Positions 48,531 through 59,696 of a DNA stretch of 64,000 bases are shown in pieces. The stretch is from positions 1,364,001-1,428,000 of the forward strand of contig JACAAK010000011.1 in assembly GCA_025093985.1 (NCBI GenBank), in the 5' to 3' direction. The first letter of the stretch is position 1; each line of letters begins with the position of its first letter. The position numbers and the translations under genes are program-made. The notes under the pieces were generated by a model that was not told the origin of the DNA, searched no databases, and saw nothing but the letters and a program-made list of their open reading frames with translations. This DNA comes from Calvatia gigantea. Lineage: Eukaryota; Basidiomycota; Agaricomycetes; Agaricales; Lycoperdaceae.

Positions 48531-49208
48531 CTATGAAGGAGTCCGTGCCGCCTGTCTTTGCTGAGCTTGAAGTTGCCTCATAGCCTTTAAATCCCTGTAC
48601 ACCTTCTCCTCCCGTGAACCCTGTCTTCTCTTGTTCATATGCGACCAATCTTCCCCAACACCAACGGCGGCTCCAAACGGCATCGAAGGGGCAACCTGCT
48701 CTTTCTGCTTTGCACGTGAGGGATCAGAAGGTTTCCATACCCATGCTTTTACGGAGATAGGATTCGCTTCTGATGTAGCTGTGGTTCCCTTTCGCTGTTT
48801 ACAAGAACTTTTCTTTTCTTTCCCCGTGCAGGAATGGGCGCCGCTATTTCGCAATCCGTGACAATTTTAGAAATTTCCTGGCTTCCCTCTAGCACCGGAA
48901 GAATACTACGCTTTAAAATCTGTGCGAGCTGAATATCCTCCGTCAATGCCTGAAAAAACGGGGACGTACATTTTTGAACGAACTGGATGTTCATTGTGTG
49001 ACGGCACCGGGATACCCTTGGCGCCAGTGGCTGCAGGGGTAAGTCGCGGGTCGCCCTTGTAATCCGTAGGGGCAGGTTCACGAAGCGCGAGTTGGAAGAG
49101 CTCGTTCATGGTGAAGCCTTTGGAGGTGTTGTGTGTGGCGAAAATCCTGCGGACAATAGCTATGCCTATGGCATTCGCGTGATAGGCGGCTGCGTTGTGT
49201 ATGCTCAC
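48531..49208 (-). pseudogene. hypothetical gene, copy 1 (frameshifted)
   Basis: N-terminus MSIHNAAAYHANAIG...TMNELFQLALREPAPTDYKGDPRL, middle IQLAQILKRSILPVLEGSQEISKIVTD, C-terminus EANPISVKAWVWKPSDPSRAKQKEQVAPSMPFGAAVGVGEDWSHMNKRRQGSREEKVYRDLKAMRQLQAQQRQ. One A is missing in the run near 48793 relative to copy 2 (AGCGAAAGGG against AGCAAAAAGGG), so the C-terminal half is out of frame. A splice or shift is also needed near 49005 to join the N-terminal part. Function unknown. Confidence 0.6.
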
Positions 49209-50162
49209 GGAGAGAGCACCGGTGACTGAATTCGGAAGCAGGGAGAGACGGCTGTCGACGAAAAACTTGATTTTATAAGCAACATCCTCCCTGGGATACC
49301 TATTTATAACGTTTATCTTGACAGACTACTTTACTCTTGACAAGATAACTGCTCGCTTCCTCAGGTAGCGGAACTTTGGGGATCGTGTGAAGGTGCTGAA
49401 CGGTGCTAGGGGGCGTCCGCCCGGATTTGTCGAACATGACCACAGGACGAGATTTATGGAGGGAACCGCCCAGTGGCCGGGAGGCTAAACCACGAGGCCC
49501 TGCATCTTTATCACTGTGGACACCGGTTGGTATTTCCCATGGAAAAAATAATAATCCAGGTGGAGGTCGGCGAGAGTTCCCTGGGCATAACCCACCTGTT
49601 ATTATTAGCAATTATCATAGGCTCCTATATTATTTGCCTTGTGCCAGAGGTGCCCTCCCTACCCAGAATTATCACATTCAGAACAAAAACCTGCAACCAT
49701 CTTAACTAACGAAAAAGAAAGGACTGAAACAAGCATACGCGCAACAAAAATAACCATCATTGTACAACGGAGAAAAGGAAAACAACAATAACACTCGACA
49801 GATAAAGCTCAAGGCTGTAGTACAAAGCTAAACCAGACACTACTTACTGCCCCAAAAGGTGGCGCTGTTTGCGCATACAGTGTGCAGATCATAGACCCTC
49901 AGATCATCACAGAAGCAGTATACTCTAGACACAAGTGAGTGGAAACGGAAAATGCAATGCGTTCATGTATGTTGCAAGCATACAGACAAGGTGTGGAGAG
50001 TGTACACCTCTATGTTATAAAATGAATGTGGGATGTAGAAACGAGAAACGGAACAGGAAGAAAAAAGAGTGGAGGTAGGTTCGAGCAGATTTCAACGAGA
50101 GAAAGACTCGAGAGATATTTCAAACAGGTCACCATAATCTGGTGTAGTACCACAGTCAAGCC
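49209..50162. other. intergenic part of unit 1
   Basis: It matches 54392-55370 of unit 2. No gene is supported. It contains a large inverted CA/TG-poor spacer and AT-rich tracts that may be the 3' region of DCP1. Confidence 0.4.
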
Positions 50163-50682
50163 CACATCGACTGGGTATAATAATTCCTCCATAATGTATC
50201 TGCAAACCCGGGATCCGTCTGCAGTACGCAAACTAGGTCAGAACTTCACGACACCCAAAGTGAAAAAGGCGACAAACGCACCTGATAGAGACTCAACAAC
50301 CAACTCCACAATCTCTCCATTTTCAAACCCTCCTCCTCCTCCCCCTCCTCCTCCCCTCCTCCTCCACTTCCTCCTCCTCGTGTACTTGCTCCACCAAGCG
50401 GTTGACGCAGATACTAACACAATTCCGAATTCGGCTCAAACGGTACAAGCGGGCGCCCATTCCTCGGCACCACTGTAATTTCCCCGCGTCCTCATTCCCA
50501 TTCCCACTGATATTGGTATTGGCATTAAGACTCGCACTGGTCGTAGGAGGAGGAGCGGTACCGTTACACCACTAAGGTTGTTGTGCAAACGATCGCCGGT
50601 AGTAAATATAGGTCTTGGGGTCGCATCTCCATTAATCGATGGCCCACCAGGTTCATGGGTACACCCAATCCTAACAACAAAG
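50163..50682 (-). pseudogene. truncated 3' fragment of DCP1
   Basis: On the minus strand it carries GPSINGDATPRPIFTTGDRL, then a region equal to the EFEPNSELWPYPRQP part, a run of Gly/Glu codons, and the last exon TDPGFADTLWRNYYTQSM. Relative to DCP1 it lacks everything upstream of 56546, has lost about 690 bp (equal to 55527-56219), and has no stop where DCP1 has TGA. It cannot make a Dcp1 protein. Confidence 0.85.
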
Positions 50683-50844
50683 AAGCTGAAGAAGCCGGTC
50701 AGATTTTCCGGGAGAGCGCAGCGTTCTTTGAATTCCACCCCTCTGATAAGAATCGTGATTAACTTAGAAGAAATCCACTTGGATGCGCCAATGATAACCT
50801 AGCTAAGAACTATTACCGTTCAATGTTCAACGATGGTTTTGTAA

Positions 50845-51091
50845 GAAATTGTAACTCAGTCACTCGTTGTAAGCACGAGAACTGAGGGAGTCGGTACAGA
50901 AACAGTGCTATATTTAAGTAGTAAAGAGTTGGGGCCAAAATGTCCGGTAAGTTAAATTTTCTATGTCTAACAAACCACGCGGCATGTCCAGCAGGACATG
51001 CCGCCCACTGTTCCATCGTCCCTCACGCTATCTCATCATCCCTTCATCCACCCGTTGTGGGTCCTCGTTCGGCATCGGATCGTGTTTGTAA
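50845..51091. mobile_element. 247-bp insertion with possible 7-bp target-site duplication
   Basis: Absent from unit 1. It is flanked by TTTGTAA at 50838-50844 and 51085-51091. It has no coding capacity and contains a perfect 11-bp inverted repeat with a 4-nt loop (50979-51004). It could be a MITE-like or SINE-like element; the ends are not clear inverted repeats. Unit 1 also has a small deletion at the site, so precise ends are uncertain. Confidence 0.45.
50979..51004. repeat. perfect 11-bp inverted repeat
   Basis: GCGGCATGTCC, loop AGCA, GGACATGCCGC. It would form a stable hairpin in RNA or a cruciform in DNA. Confidence 0.9.
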
Positions 51092-51940
51092 ATCCAGCAG
51101 GTTTGACAAACACTTAGGCGCTCTCGGTGATATCGGCGACTCAACACACTAGTTCAGGAGTTAAGAGTCCGTCCCTGGCTCGTTAGTTGGAGAATTTCAT
51201 GGGGGGTGAAAGACTTCGCGCTGCCTGAGTCGAAACTTGGAAATCGGCAAACACCATAGCTGTGGAGGGAGGTTGGGGTCTGGATACCGGGTAGCCTTAT
51301 GGCTTGGGCGTTGTCGTGGTTTTTTTGTAATGAGTGGCGCTTTCATTCGATATTGTGATGATGATAGATACTTATCGCAGAAATTCTTTGAGAAAAAGTC
51401 GGTAAAAAGGCCGGTTGTCAACCTAGTTTGATGTGTGGTTCCACTAGAACCACTGATGATCTCATCTTTCAATCTGAACATCGGGTGCTGGAAAAATTTG
51501 ACACCCGAAGATTATCGTAACTACGGCGGCTGGCGGGCAGTATATAGGTACCAAATATCAATGGGATTAGACATATACTTAACCACCGGTTGCAGGCAAA
51601 GTCCATAACGAAGAGATTCGGCAAACGACTGGCGATTTGATCTGAGAAATTTATTCCGTTACCCACTTATGTCCGCAACTAAGGCAGCTAGACGCCGATG
51701 TCGCAGTCAGTAATGAAAGGGGGTAAGCTGAAAAAAAAAACAGGATGTACATAACGAATGTCTAATGGTGGGAAAGCTATTAGCGTCGCTGTTGCCTTTC
51801 ATAAACTGCTTGGCACTTCGCCTTCGAGGACACATATTTCGACATCTCTTGTTGAATCGTAAACGAACGACTTCTGTGTTGTTGACACCCCGGACATTCG
51901 AAAACGTCTAGGTCTTTCACATCGCCCAAAATGCTCGCAT

Positions 51941-53073
51941 TTACACTTGTTCCATTTTTTCCTGAGCTCTCCTGTTTTTTGGGGCGTCATTAACACGCCA
52001 ACGATCATAATGGATATAACACACCTTGCCACGGAGCACCTTCCATATCCAATCTACAGTCTGCATGCCCCACTCCTCCCCCTCTCCACTTGACAAGGAG
52101 CAAAACAAACTAACGTGATTGTGGCCTTTCCCTACAACCATCCCAACAGGTTCATTCGAGTACCACTCCAACAAATGACGGTAGTTCAGCCCGGCATTAA
52201 ATATCCACTCTGGTTCACCCTCGGCCTCCACCAATAAAAACTTGGGCAAATTTTCTTTGGGGAGCGCATTGAGTGATGCGAGGGTGAGGGACAGCGCAGA
52301 ACACTCTCTTGCTTTCTCTTCCGTGCCCCAGTATGCTGCAAATCTATCGCCTTCACCAGAAGATGAGACGTAATGGAATGGACCGGACATCGGAACAACT
52401 GCTTTAATTCTCTCGCGAAGGTCCGAATCGACTGGAAGCAAGGTCGGGTGGAATATCAGGGATGTAGCGTGGACGGCTCCAGCTGAGTGGCCCGCCAAAA
52501 CCAGCGAGTTGACATCCGGGTTCGGTGTCGTTTCGGAAACGAGGTTGGATGAGTTAGATACCGTCCATTGCATGGCTTCCAGGACATCTTCCACTGGTTT
52601 TGGGTACTGAAATTCTGGCGCGAGGCGGTAGTCGGGTATGACGGTGATGAACCCCTTGCGTGCGAAGAAAGCCCCAAGGCAGCGGTAGACGAGGTCGAAC
52701 GGAGGATCCCAGTTGCGAGCACCCCCTATAAAGCCACCGCCGTAGATGTAAAATAAGATTGGGGTTTCTTCACCAGGTGAAGTTCGAGTTGGCGGGTAGT
52801 ATATGTCGAGCTGGGGTAGCATTGAACGGCCTAAACTATGTGAGGGGATTTATCAAACTTACACAATGACGATCCGTTCCACCGTACTTGAAGGTTTTTT
52901 TTACAACATCCGTGATCAGTCGTTGGTTTTTCTCTAGCAATGGGTGAAAAGCGGCAACAGCTGGTAAAAGCAGGTGGATATAAAAGCAGGGGAGTGCATA
53001 TCAACGAGCACATACTTGGCTCGACGCTTTCTCTCAACCTTAGGTGGCTTGGAAGTTTTGCGATCTGGTCCAT
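51941..53073 (-). CDS. alpha/beta hydrolase (HSL/abhydrolase_3-like), copy 2
   Basis: Likely esterase or lipase. Exon 1 starts MDQIAKLPSHLRLRESVEP (ATG 53073), exon 2 gives TVAAFHPLLEKNQRLITDVVKKTFKYGGTDRHC, and exon 3 starts LDIYYPPTRTSPGEETP. It has YIYGGGFIGG (oxyanion region; Tyr where HSL-type enzymes have His), the nucleophile elbow GHSAGA, and a late His in GKGHNHVS. An acidic residue in LLVEAEGEPEW is the possible third member. Introns are at about 52970-53015 and 52815-52860. All parts join in frame, so this is the working paralogue of the broken copy at 46734-47893. The C-terminal tail (KVCYIHYDRWRVNDAPKN...) lies in the near-identical tract shared by both units. Confidence 0.8.
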
Positions 53074-53699
53074 GCCGAGTATCTGAGAGGAGACAAGATT
53101 GCCCAATTCCAAGGTGGGACTCGTGAATTATATCCTGGAGGTTGGTCAGCATGAGAAACATTAGGACAACCTTGGCTAATGGGTCTGGTATTGCCACGAA
53201 AATAACCACATTCTGCTGTAGGAGGAAAGCAGTTACTCAGGAACTATAATTAGGGCTCGCGGGGCGTATATCAACCGCTCAAAGTGTTGATAGGCTGGGA
53301 AAGCTCGAACGTAATATGGATTAAAACACACTGGAAGTAATGTCGGAGAAATCGGCATGGGGTTCGGCAGCTTTGAGAGGCAAGCGGCTATCGTGAGGTT
53401 GCTTATAGTACCTTCAAGACTAACGTCACCTTGTCCAGCAACCTGACAGGGCCACACCCTCCTGGGGAGGCTATGGGAACCGGGAACACGACAACTGTTC
53501 ATCATAACCCCCCAGCTTATTGCTTCGTTGATTTTTGGTTGGGCGCCAGGGGAAGAATTAGCTGGTATATTGCGCTGTTGAGGTAAACACGACACGAAGT
53601 GGCTATCGCAAATATATGTCATTACCACACGGGAACGAGTAATACTAGAGGGAAGAGAAGATAAGTTCAGGGTTAGAGATGACAAAAATGTCCTCACCT

Positions 53700-54391
53700 C
53701 TATGCAGGTTGTAAAGCCCGTGTCGCCTGTCTTTGCTGAGCTTGAAGTTGCCTCATAGCCTTTAAATCCCTGTACACCTTCTCCTCCCGTGAACCCTGTC
53801 TTCTCTTGTTCATATGCGACCAATCTTCCCCAACACCAACGGCGGCTCCAAACGGCATCGAAGGGGCAACCTGCTCTTTCTGCTTTGCACGTGAGGGATC
53901 ATAAGGTTTCCAGACCCAAGCTTTTACGGAGACAGGATTCGCCTCTGATGCAGCCGCGGTACCCTTTTTGCTGTTTACAAGGATTTTTCCTTTCTTTCCC
54001 CGTGCAGGAATGGGCGCTGTTATTTCACGATCCGTGACAATTTTAGAAATTTCCTGGCTTCCCTCTAGCACCGGAAGAATACTACGTTTTAGAAATCTGT
54101 GCGAGCTGAGTACCCTCCGTTAATGCCTGAAAAAGCGGGGACGTACGTTTTCGAACGAACTGGATGCTCATTGTGTGATGGTACTGGGATGCCCTTGGTG
54201 CCAATGGCTGCAGGAGTAAGTCGCGGGTCGCCCTTGTAATCCGTAGGGGCAGGTTCACGAAGCGCAAGTTGGAAGAGCTCGTTCGTAGTGAAGCCTTTGG
54301 AGGTGTCGTGTGTAGCGAAAATCCTGCGGACAATAGCTATGCCTTCCCGAATGGTATTCGCGTGATAGGAGGCCGCGTTGTGTATGCTCAT
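53700..54391 (-). pseudogene. hypothetical gene, copy 2 (one-base shift)
   Basis: Homologous to 48531-49208. Here the C-terminal part (KKGKILVNSKKGTAAASEANPVSVKAWVWKPYDPSRAKQ...QRQATRALQPA) is open, but near 54090 one extra base (CAGATTTCTAAAACG against CAGATTTTAAAGCG) stops the frame QLAQISKT just before RSILPVLEG. So the two copies carry different lesions. The protein is basic and Ala-rich with no domain I recognise. If the shift is a consensus error this would be the working copy. Confidence 0.5.
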
Positions 54392-55389
54392 GGAGAGAAC
54401 ACCAGTGACTGGATTCGGAAGCAGAAAGAGACCGTGTCGATGAAAAACTTGATTATGTAAGCAACATCCTCCCTGGGATACCTACTATTTATAACGTTTA
54501 TCTTGACAGACTACTTTACTCTTGACAAGATAACTGCTCGCTTCCTCAGGTAGCGGAACTTTGGGGATCGTGTGAAGGTGCTGAACTGCGCTAGGGGGCG
54601 TCCGTCCGGATTTGTCAAACATAACTACAGGACGAGATTTATGGAGGGAATCATCCCGTGGTTAAACTACGAGATCCTGCATCTTCGTCACTGCAAACGC
54701 CGGTCGGTGTCGATCGCACGAAAGAAAGAACAATATAAATGAAGACCGGCGAGAGCCCACTGTAGGCATACCCTATCTGTAATTACTAGCAATCATTATC
54801 ACATGTGGGCCTCTATTTATTTGCCTTGCGTCAGAGGAGTACGATCCAGACCTGTCACATTCAGAACAAAAGCCTACAACTACCGACTAATGCAAACGAA
54901 AGGACCGGAACAAGCATATGCGCAACAAAGAATAACCATCAATGTACAAAGGAGAAAAGGAAAACAACAATAACACTCGACAGATAAAGGCTGTTGTAGT
55001 ACAAAGCTAAACCAGAGACTACTTACTACCCCTAAGGGCGCGGCGCTATTTGCGCATACAGTGTGTAGATCATCGTAAAAAGACGTAATGGAACAATAAA
55101 AAGAGTGGAAGCCCAGAACAAGAACAGGACAGGATGAACAGAAGCAGTACTCTAGACACAAGTGAGTGGAAACGGAAAATGCAATGCGTCCGTGTATGTT
55201 GCAAGCATACAGACAAGGTGTGGAGAGTGTACACCTATATGTCATGAAATGAATGTTGGATGTAGGAACAGGAAACGGAACAGGAAGAAAAAGGAGTGGA
55301 GGTAGGTACAAGCAGATTTCAACGAGAGAAAGACTCGAGAGATATTTCAAACAGGTCACCATAAATCCGGTGTAGTACCACAGCCAAGC
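54392..55389. other. intergenic part of unit 2
   Basis: No gene is supported. It contains the 3' flank of DCP1 and matches 49209-50162. Confidence 0.4.
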
Positions 55390-58245
55390 TCACGCCGACT
55401 GGGTATAATAATTCCTCCATAATGTATCTGCAAACTCGGGGTCCGTCTGCAGTACGCAAATTTGGTCAGAACTTCACAACAGCCAAAGTGAAAAAGGTGG
55501 CCAACGCACCTGAATGAGAGTCAACAACTCCCTCACAAACACATTCCTCTCATGTGCCGACGGCTTCTTCACCTCAGGCTGTGCAGCCAAACTGGACAAC
55601 AAAGTGTTGAGAGCTTTATCTGGTTGCACGCCAGCGCTTGCGCTGCCTGTGGGTGGTACGGGGGGAGAGACAGCCTCCGCGGCAGCAGACTTCTTCCCCT
55701 TCCTCCTCGTAGCCTTTCCCTTCTTCCCTGTCCCATTCTCGTTTACACTGGGACCCGAAACCGATCCAGTGTCCTGAGATACTGTTCCGGATACAACACG
55801 TTGAGGAGTCGGTTCCGGAGACCGACCAGGTGAGGGCGTCGCTGGCGGTGAGTCGTCATGGAACGTAACCGGTATCGGCACGGTCCTTCCATTAAGGTTC
55901 ATAGTCCCATTGCTGTAATTGTTATGGTTGTAGTCCATTGCCATTGCTAGGATTGACCGTCGGGGCAGCATCTGGGAAATCCCAACTCTTCTCAATCTTC
56001 TCCTTCTCTTTCGCAATAGCCTCCAATTTCTCCTTTTTACTCTTCTTCTTTTCCTTCTTCTTCCTCCCCCCTTCAGTCGACACCGGCTTATCCTTCTCGG
56101 TCGTGATCCCAGTTTCCTTCTCACCACCATTAACTACCACCATTCTTTTTACCCTGAGCCTGCATCTGCTGTTTTCGCAAAAAAGCAGCAGGATCACTCA
56201 AAGCGCTCATATCCTCAAAATCCAACTCCACAATCTCTCCCTCTTCAAATCCTCCTCCTCCCCCTGTTCCAGTTCCTCCTCCTCGTGTACCTGCTTCATC
56301 AAGCGGTTGACGCGGGTACGGCCACAACTCCGAATTCGGCTCAAACGGCACGAGTGGGCGCCCATTCATCGGTTTCCCAGCGTCCCCGTTCCCGTTGACA
56401 CTGACACTGGCAGTAGAAGGAGCGTCCACCGTTAGCAACACCACTGAGGGTATGTTGCAAACGATCGCCGGCGGTAAAAATAGGTCTTGGGGTCGCATCT
56501 CCATTAATCGATGGACCAGCCAGGTTCATGGGTACACCCAATCCTAACGATCTAAACGCCGGATCCGCATGTATCTGAATTGGCGCTGACTTTCCGCGTC
56601 CACCAGCTTGGTCGAACGAAGTCTGTTGCTGCTGCTGCTGTTGTTGTTGTTGGGCACGACCGCCACTACCGTCCGAACTGGAACCACCGTAACTATCGGA
56701 TTCATTATCCCCATCCCTCGAACTAGGATGCGAGGGGGAATGTGACATATGATGATGATGATGATGATGATGATTATTTTTCATATTATGACGATCATTA
56801 TGATATGAAGCTGTAGAGGATGCGGCTGAGGGGGTGCGGGAAGGGGCAAGACCGAGTAACGAACCGATGACGTTTTGGCTTAATACCTGGGGAGGTGGTA
56901 ATGCCGTGGTCTTAGGTGTAGGTGAGTGGATGTGGATTGCATTTTGGTTTGGAGGAAGAGGAGGTTGGAGGTATGATGACGATATCGGTTGGGATTGTGT
57001 TTGTGGTTTTGCGGTGGTGGGTGTAAGGCCAGCGGAGGCCGAGGCAAAGATGGTGTCGAGGAGCTTGATACCTGTTGATTGAGTAGGTGGTGGGACAAAG
57101 GCACTGTGGGACTGTGTAGCTGGCGGTGGTGGTGGTTGCCCTACATCGGTGCCTCTAAGCGCATCAAATAAAGAATGAATCGACATGGAAGATGTTGTCA
57201 TAGGAGGCTGCAAGGTTTGTGGAGGCATAGATGGAGCAGCGGGGGGTTGAGCCTGATTTTGGGGTATAAACTTGGCAAAAAGTTTATCGAGGTCTGATAA
57301 TCCGGGCGCGGGACCTGAAGGCTGCGCCCCCTGGGAATCCGAATAATCGGATTCATCTGCCACGAGCATGAATATGCGTCATGAATGAAACCATGGGAAA
57401 CTCACCGTTTCTTCCGGACGCTGAAGCACTTCGTAGGTACGGATTGGGGAGGGGAGGTTTGTCCGGGCCATAACGGAATTCCTCAGGATAGGGAACGTTT
57501 TTCTTAATGTATGAATGCAACCTGCGACAAACGGTCTGAGTAAAAGGGCCAGAACGAAAGAGAAGGGGACACACCTGAGTACGACGTCGTGGAGGGACTC
57601 TCTACCATCTGTGGTGAAAGTCCAGAGGCCGATGGTCAAGGATTCTCCCTTTTCCGAAGAAGGGCGGCCATCAGGTGTGTACGCATAGACAGGGGAAAAC
57701 TTGTCGGAAACATTATTACGAATAGCATCGAGTCTAGCTGCAGTGAAGTTTGGATATGATCGGAGCATAAGATATCCGCCATGCGCGCTGATGTCATCTT
57801 CAGGGTAAAGGCGTTGGATGTAGTCCTCACTCCCTACACGGTTGAGGATGTAAAAGCCATAAGGCGGATATGATTCACTGACACTGGTATTAGAATTGGT
57901 CCCATTGTGAAAGGAAGGGGGGACATACCGTTCATAGAGAAACATGCTGCCTTCAAAACCCTGCTTTTCCCACTTCTTTCCGTTGTGGTGGTAGACACAT
58001 ACATGGCTGAACTGATCAAAGATTGATATGATAGTTGGGTCTCGTCTACGCAAGACTTTGAGATTGGAATGATATCTGGACGCAGGGGACATGCGTGCAT
58101 TTGGTGGCTGAACTTGGTGAGACATGGAGTGCTGTGAGCGGTGTCGGGTGTGCTGTGGCGAGGATGTGCGGGAGAGAGACATTTGTGTGACTGGGTGGAT
58201 GTGCGTAGGTTGGTGCTCAGACTGTGTGTGTGCACTCAACAACAT
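55390..58245 (-). CDS. DCP1: mRNA-decapping enzyme subunit 1 (Dcp1)
   Basis: Activator of the Dcp2 decapping enzyme in P-bodies. The N-terminal EVH1-like domain reads NLKVLRRRDPTIISIFDQFSHVCVYHHNGKKWEKQGFEGSMFLYER, then YGFYILNRVGSEDYIQRLYPEDDI, and after an intron LHSYIKKNVPYPEEFRYGP. A long disordered middle has Pro/Gln/Ser-rich sequence with an 8-His run (CAT repeats, 56752-56774) and a 10-Gln run. The C-terminus EIVELDFEDMSALSDPAAFL...HERNVFVRELLTLIQ, joined over an intron to TDPEFADTLWRNYYTQSA, resembles the trimerisation helix. Start is ATG 58245 or 58182. In the Lys/Glu-rich linker the frame changes twice (about 56133-56145 and 55940-55950), which needs either introns I cannot see or two indels. 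A 3' fragment is duplicated at 50163-50682. Confidence 0.85.
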
Positions 58246-58309
58246 TTGCTGCAGGCCGGAGTTTGCCGGTTGTTTGGTGTCGTGTGTAACAAACTCTGTT
58301 CTCTCTTAT

Positions 58310-59587
58310 CTACTCTGCCAGTGCTTCCTGCTCAAGTATCTCTCGTTCTAACCTCGTCCTCTCTGCTTCTCGCATACGCATCAATGTCAGACTCTCAAAG
58401 TCAATCCCTGCCCCTCCTGCCGTATCCACCGCTGGAGTCGATGAAAGTTCTGGCTGTAGACATAACATCAGCAACTTGAAACAGATTAATGAGCCGCTTT
58501 GACGCACAAAAGTCGACGGAAACGTCGAGAATGCTGAGCCAGCCGTTGACTCATTTCTCTGAGGCTCGCTAGCTGGCGACGATGGGGGCTTCGACCTCGG
58601 CTGCGTCGTGTTGTTCCCAAGTTTACCCATCTTCTTCAGCCAGCCCAAGATCTGCGGCTCCTTTCCGTTGACCCAACCAATGTCGACTCCTTCGAGCCCA
58701 CGATCTGCGCGGCCACTCGCACATACTGCAGCAAACGCGTCACCAATTTGCTTGAAAGGTACTAACGCTGTACCCGTCCTCGGTGGCTTTTCAGCAGGCT
58801 TCTTGGACGACTTTAACGAAAGAACAATAGATTCGGTATCAGTCGCACCAAACGGCGCTAGTAGATTAGCTATTGCTTGTGGCGTCGTAAGTTCTGGGTG
58901 AATTTTCAAAGAGTATTTTAGTCGAACGGTTGTATCCAGAGGATCTAGACGGCAGTTAGTTAGTTAACGGCCAGATGGATACCACGAAAACATACGCAGT
59001 TCTGGCACCTCTATTTCATCTTCTTCTCCCTTTGTAGGTTTCGTTACTTGTTCTTCCTCCCGCGTTCTAAGATCTTTCTCTTTCTGTTCGCGAAGCTTCC
59101 GACCTTCCTCCTTTATCCTCTCCGTCTCCTGCTGCAGCTTGACTTGTTCGTTATGTTTATTCACCTTCGCTTTCTTAAACGCCCGTTCCCTCTCCTCCAA
59201 CTCTTCCACCATATTTTTCCGCTTCGCGTCATATGACTTGTATCGTTCAGCTCTCGCCTTCTTGACTCGTAATTTCTGGTCAAGAGCAAGACGCCGGAGC
59301 GGGTCCAATAGAAGCTCATACGCCTGGTTAAGCTCATGGAAAAGCCGTGCAGCTTCCGGATTATTCGGATTCTAAGTGGTTCATACAGTCAACACAAATC
59401 TGCGAATTCGGCAGCGCCAGATGAGGTAGGATGAGATTAGTATTGTTAAAATACTCACCCTATCTGGATGAACTTTGAGAGAAATCTTTCGGTATGCTGA
59501 CTTGATTTCCTGCTCTGTCGCTTCGGATTCGAGCTTCAATAGCTCGTATGGGTTGATATCTTCCTCAGTCGACATGACGGTAGGCAA
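58310..59587 (-). CDS. DNAJC17/Cwf23-like J-domain protein with C-terminal RRM
   Basis: Hsp70 co-chaperone linked to splicing in other fungi. Exon 1 (MPTVMSTEEDINPYELLKLESEATEQEIKSAYRKISLKVHPDR) is the J domain with HPD. Exon 2 (NPNNPEAARLFHELNQAYELLLDPLRR) completes it and continues into a long basic/acidic coiled coil (KKARAERYKSYDAKRKNMVEELEERERAFKKAK...). Exon 3 has an RRM-like segment (LAPFGATDTESIVLSLK..., GTALVPFKQIGDAFAAVCASG) and a helical end (ESLTLMRMREAERTRLEREILEQEALAE). This is the DNAJC17 domain order. Introns at about 59373-59460 and 58945-58995. No lesion seen. Confidence 0.85.
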
Positions 59588-59696
59588 CGAAATGATATAA
59601 GGGGAGCAGCACCTGCTGCAGGTCCAACATCATCAAATCCCAACAACACCAAACAAAATTGCCACTAATCTCTCTGATTCGATCTGCTCAAAGCCC

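Larger units (their letters stand above)
45757..50682. repeat. tandem segmental duplication III, unit 1
   Basis: The unit begins with AGAAGCTGAAGAAACCSGTCAGATTTTCC and contains a broken alpha/beta hydrolase gene, a broken hypothetical gene and a 3' fragment of DCP1. The same order recurs at 50683-56546. The right junction is precise: DCP1 sequence GGTTCATGGGTACACCCAATCCTAAC (also at 56525-56550) runs straight into the start sequence of unit 2. Confidence 0.9.
50683..56546. repeat. tandem segmental duplication III, unit 2
   Basis: Homologous to unit 1 (45757-50682) with an offset of about 4930 at the start and 5181-5185 through the hydrolase region. The increase is mostly a 247-bp insertion at 50845-51091. 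This unit keeps the intact hydrolase and runs into the complete DCP1. Confidence 0.9.
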
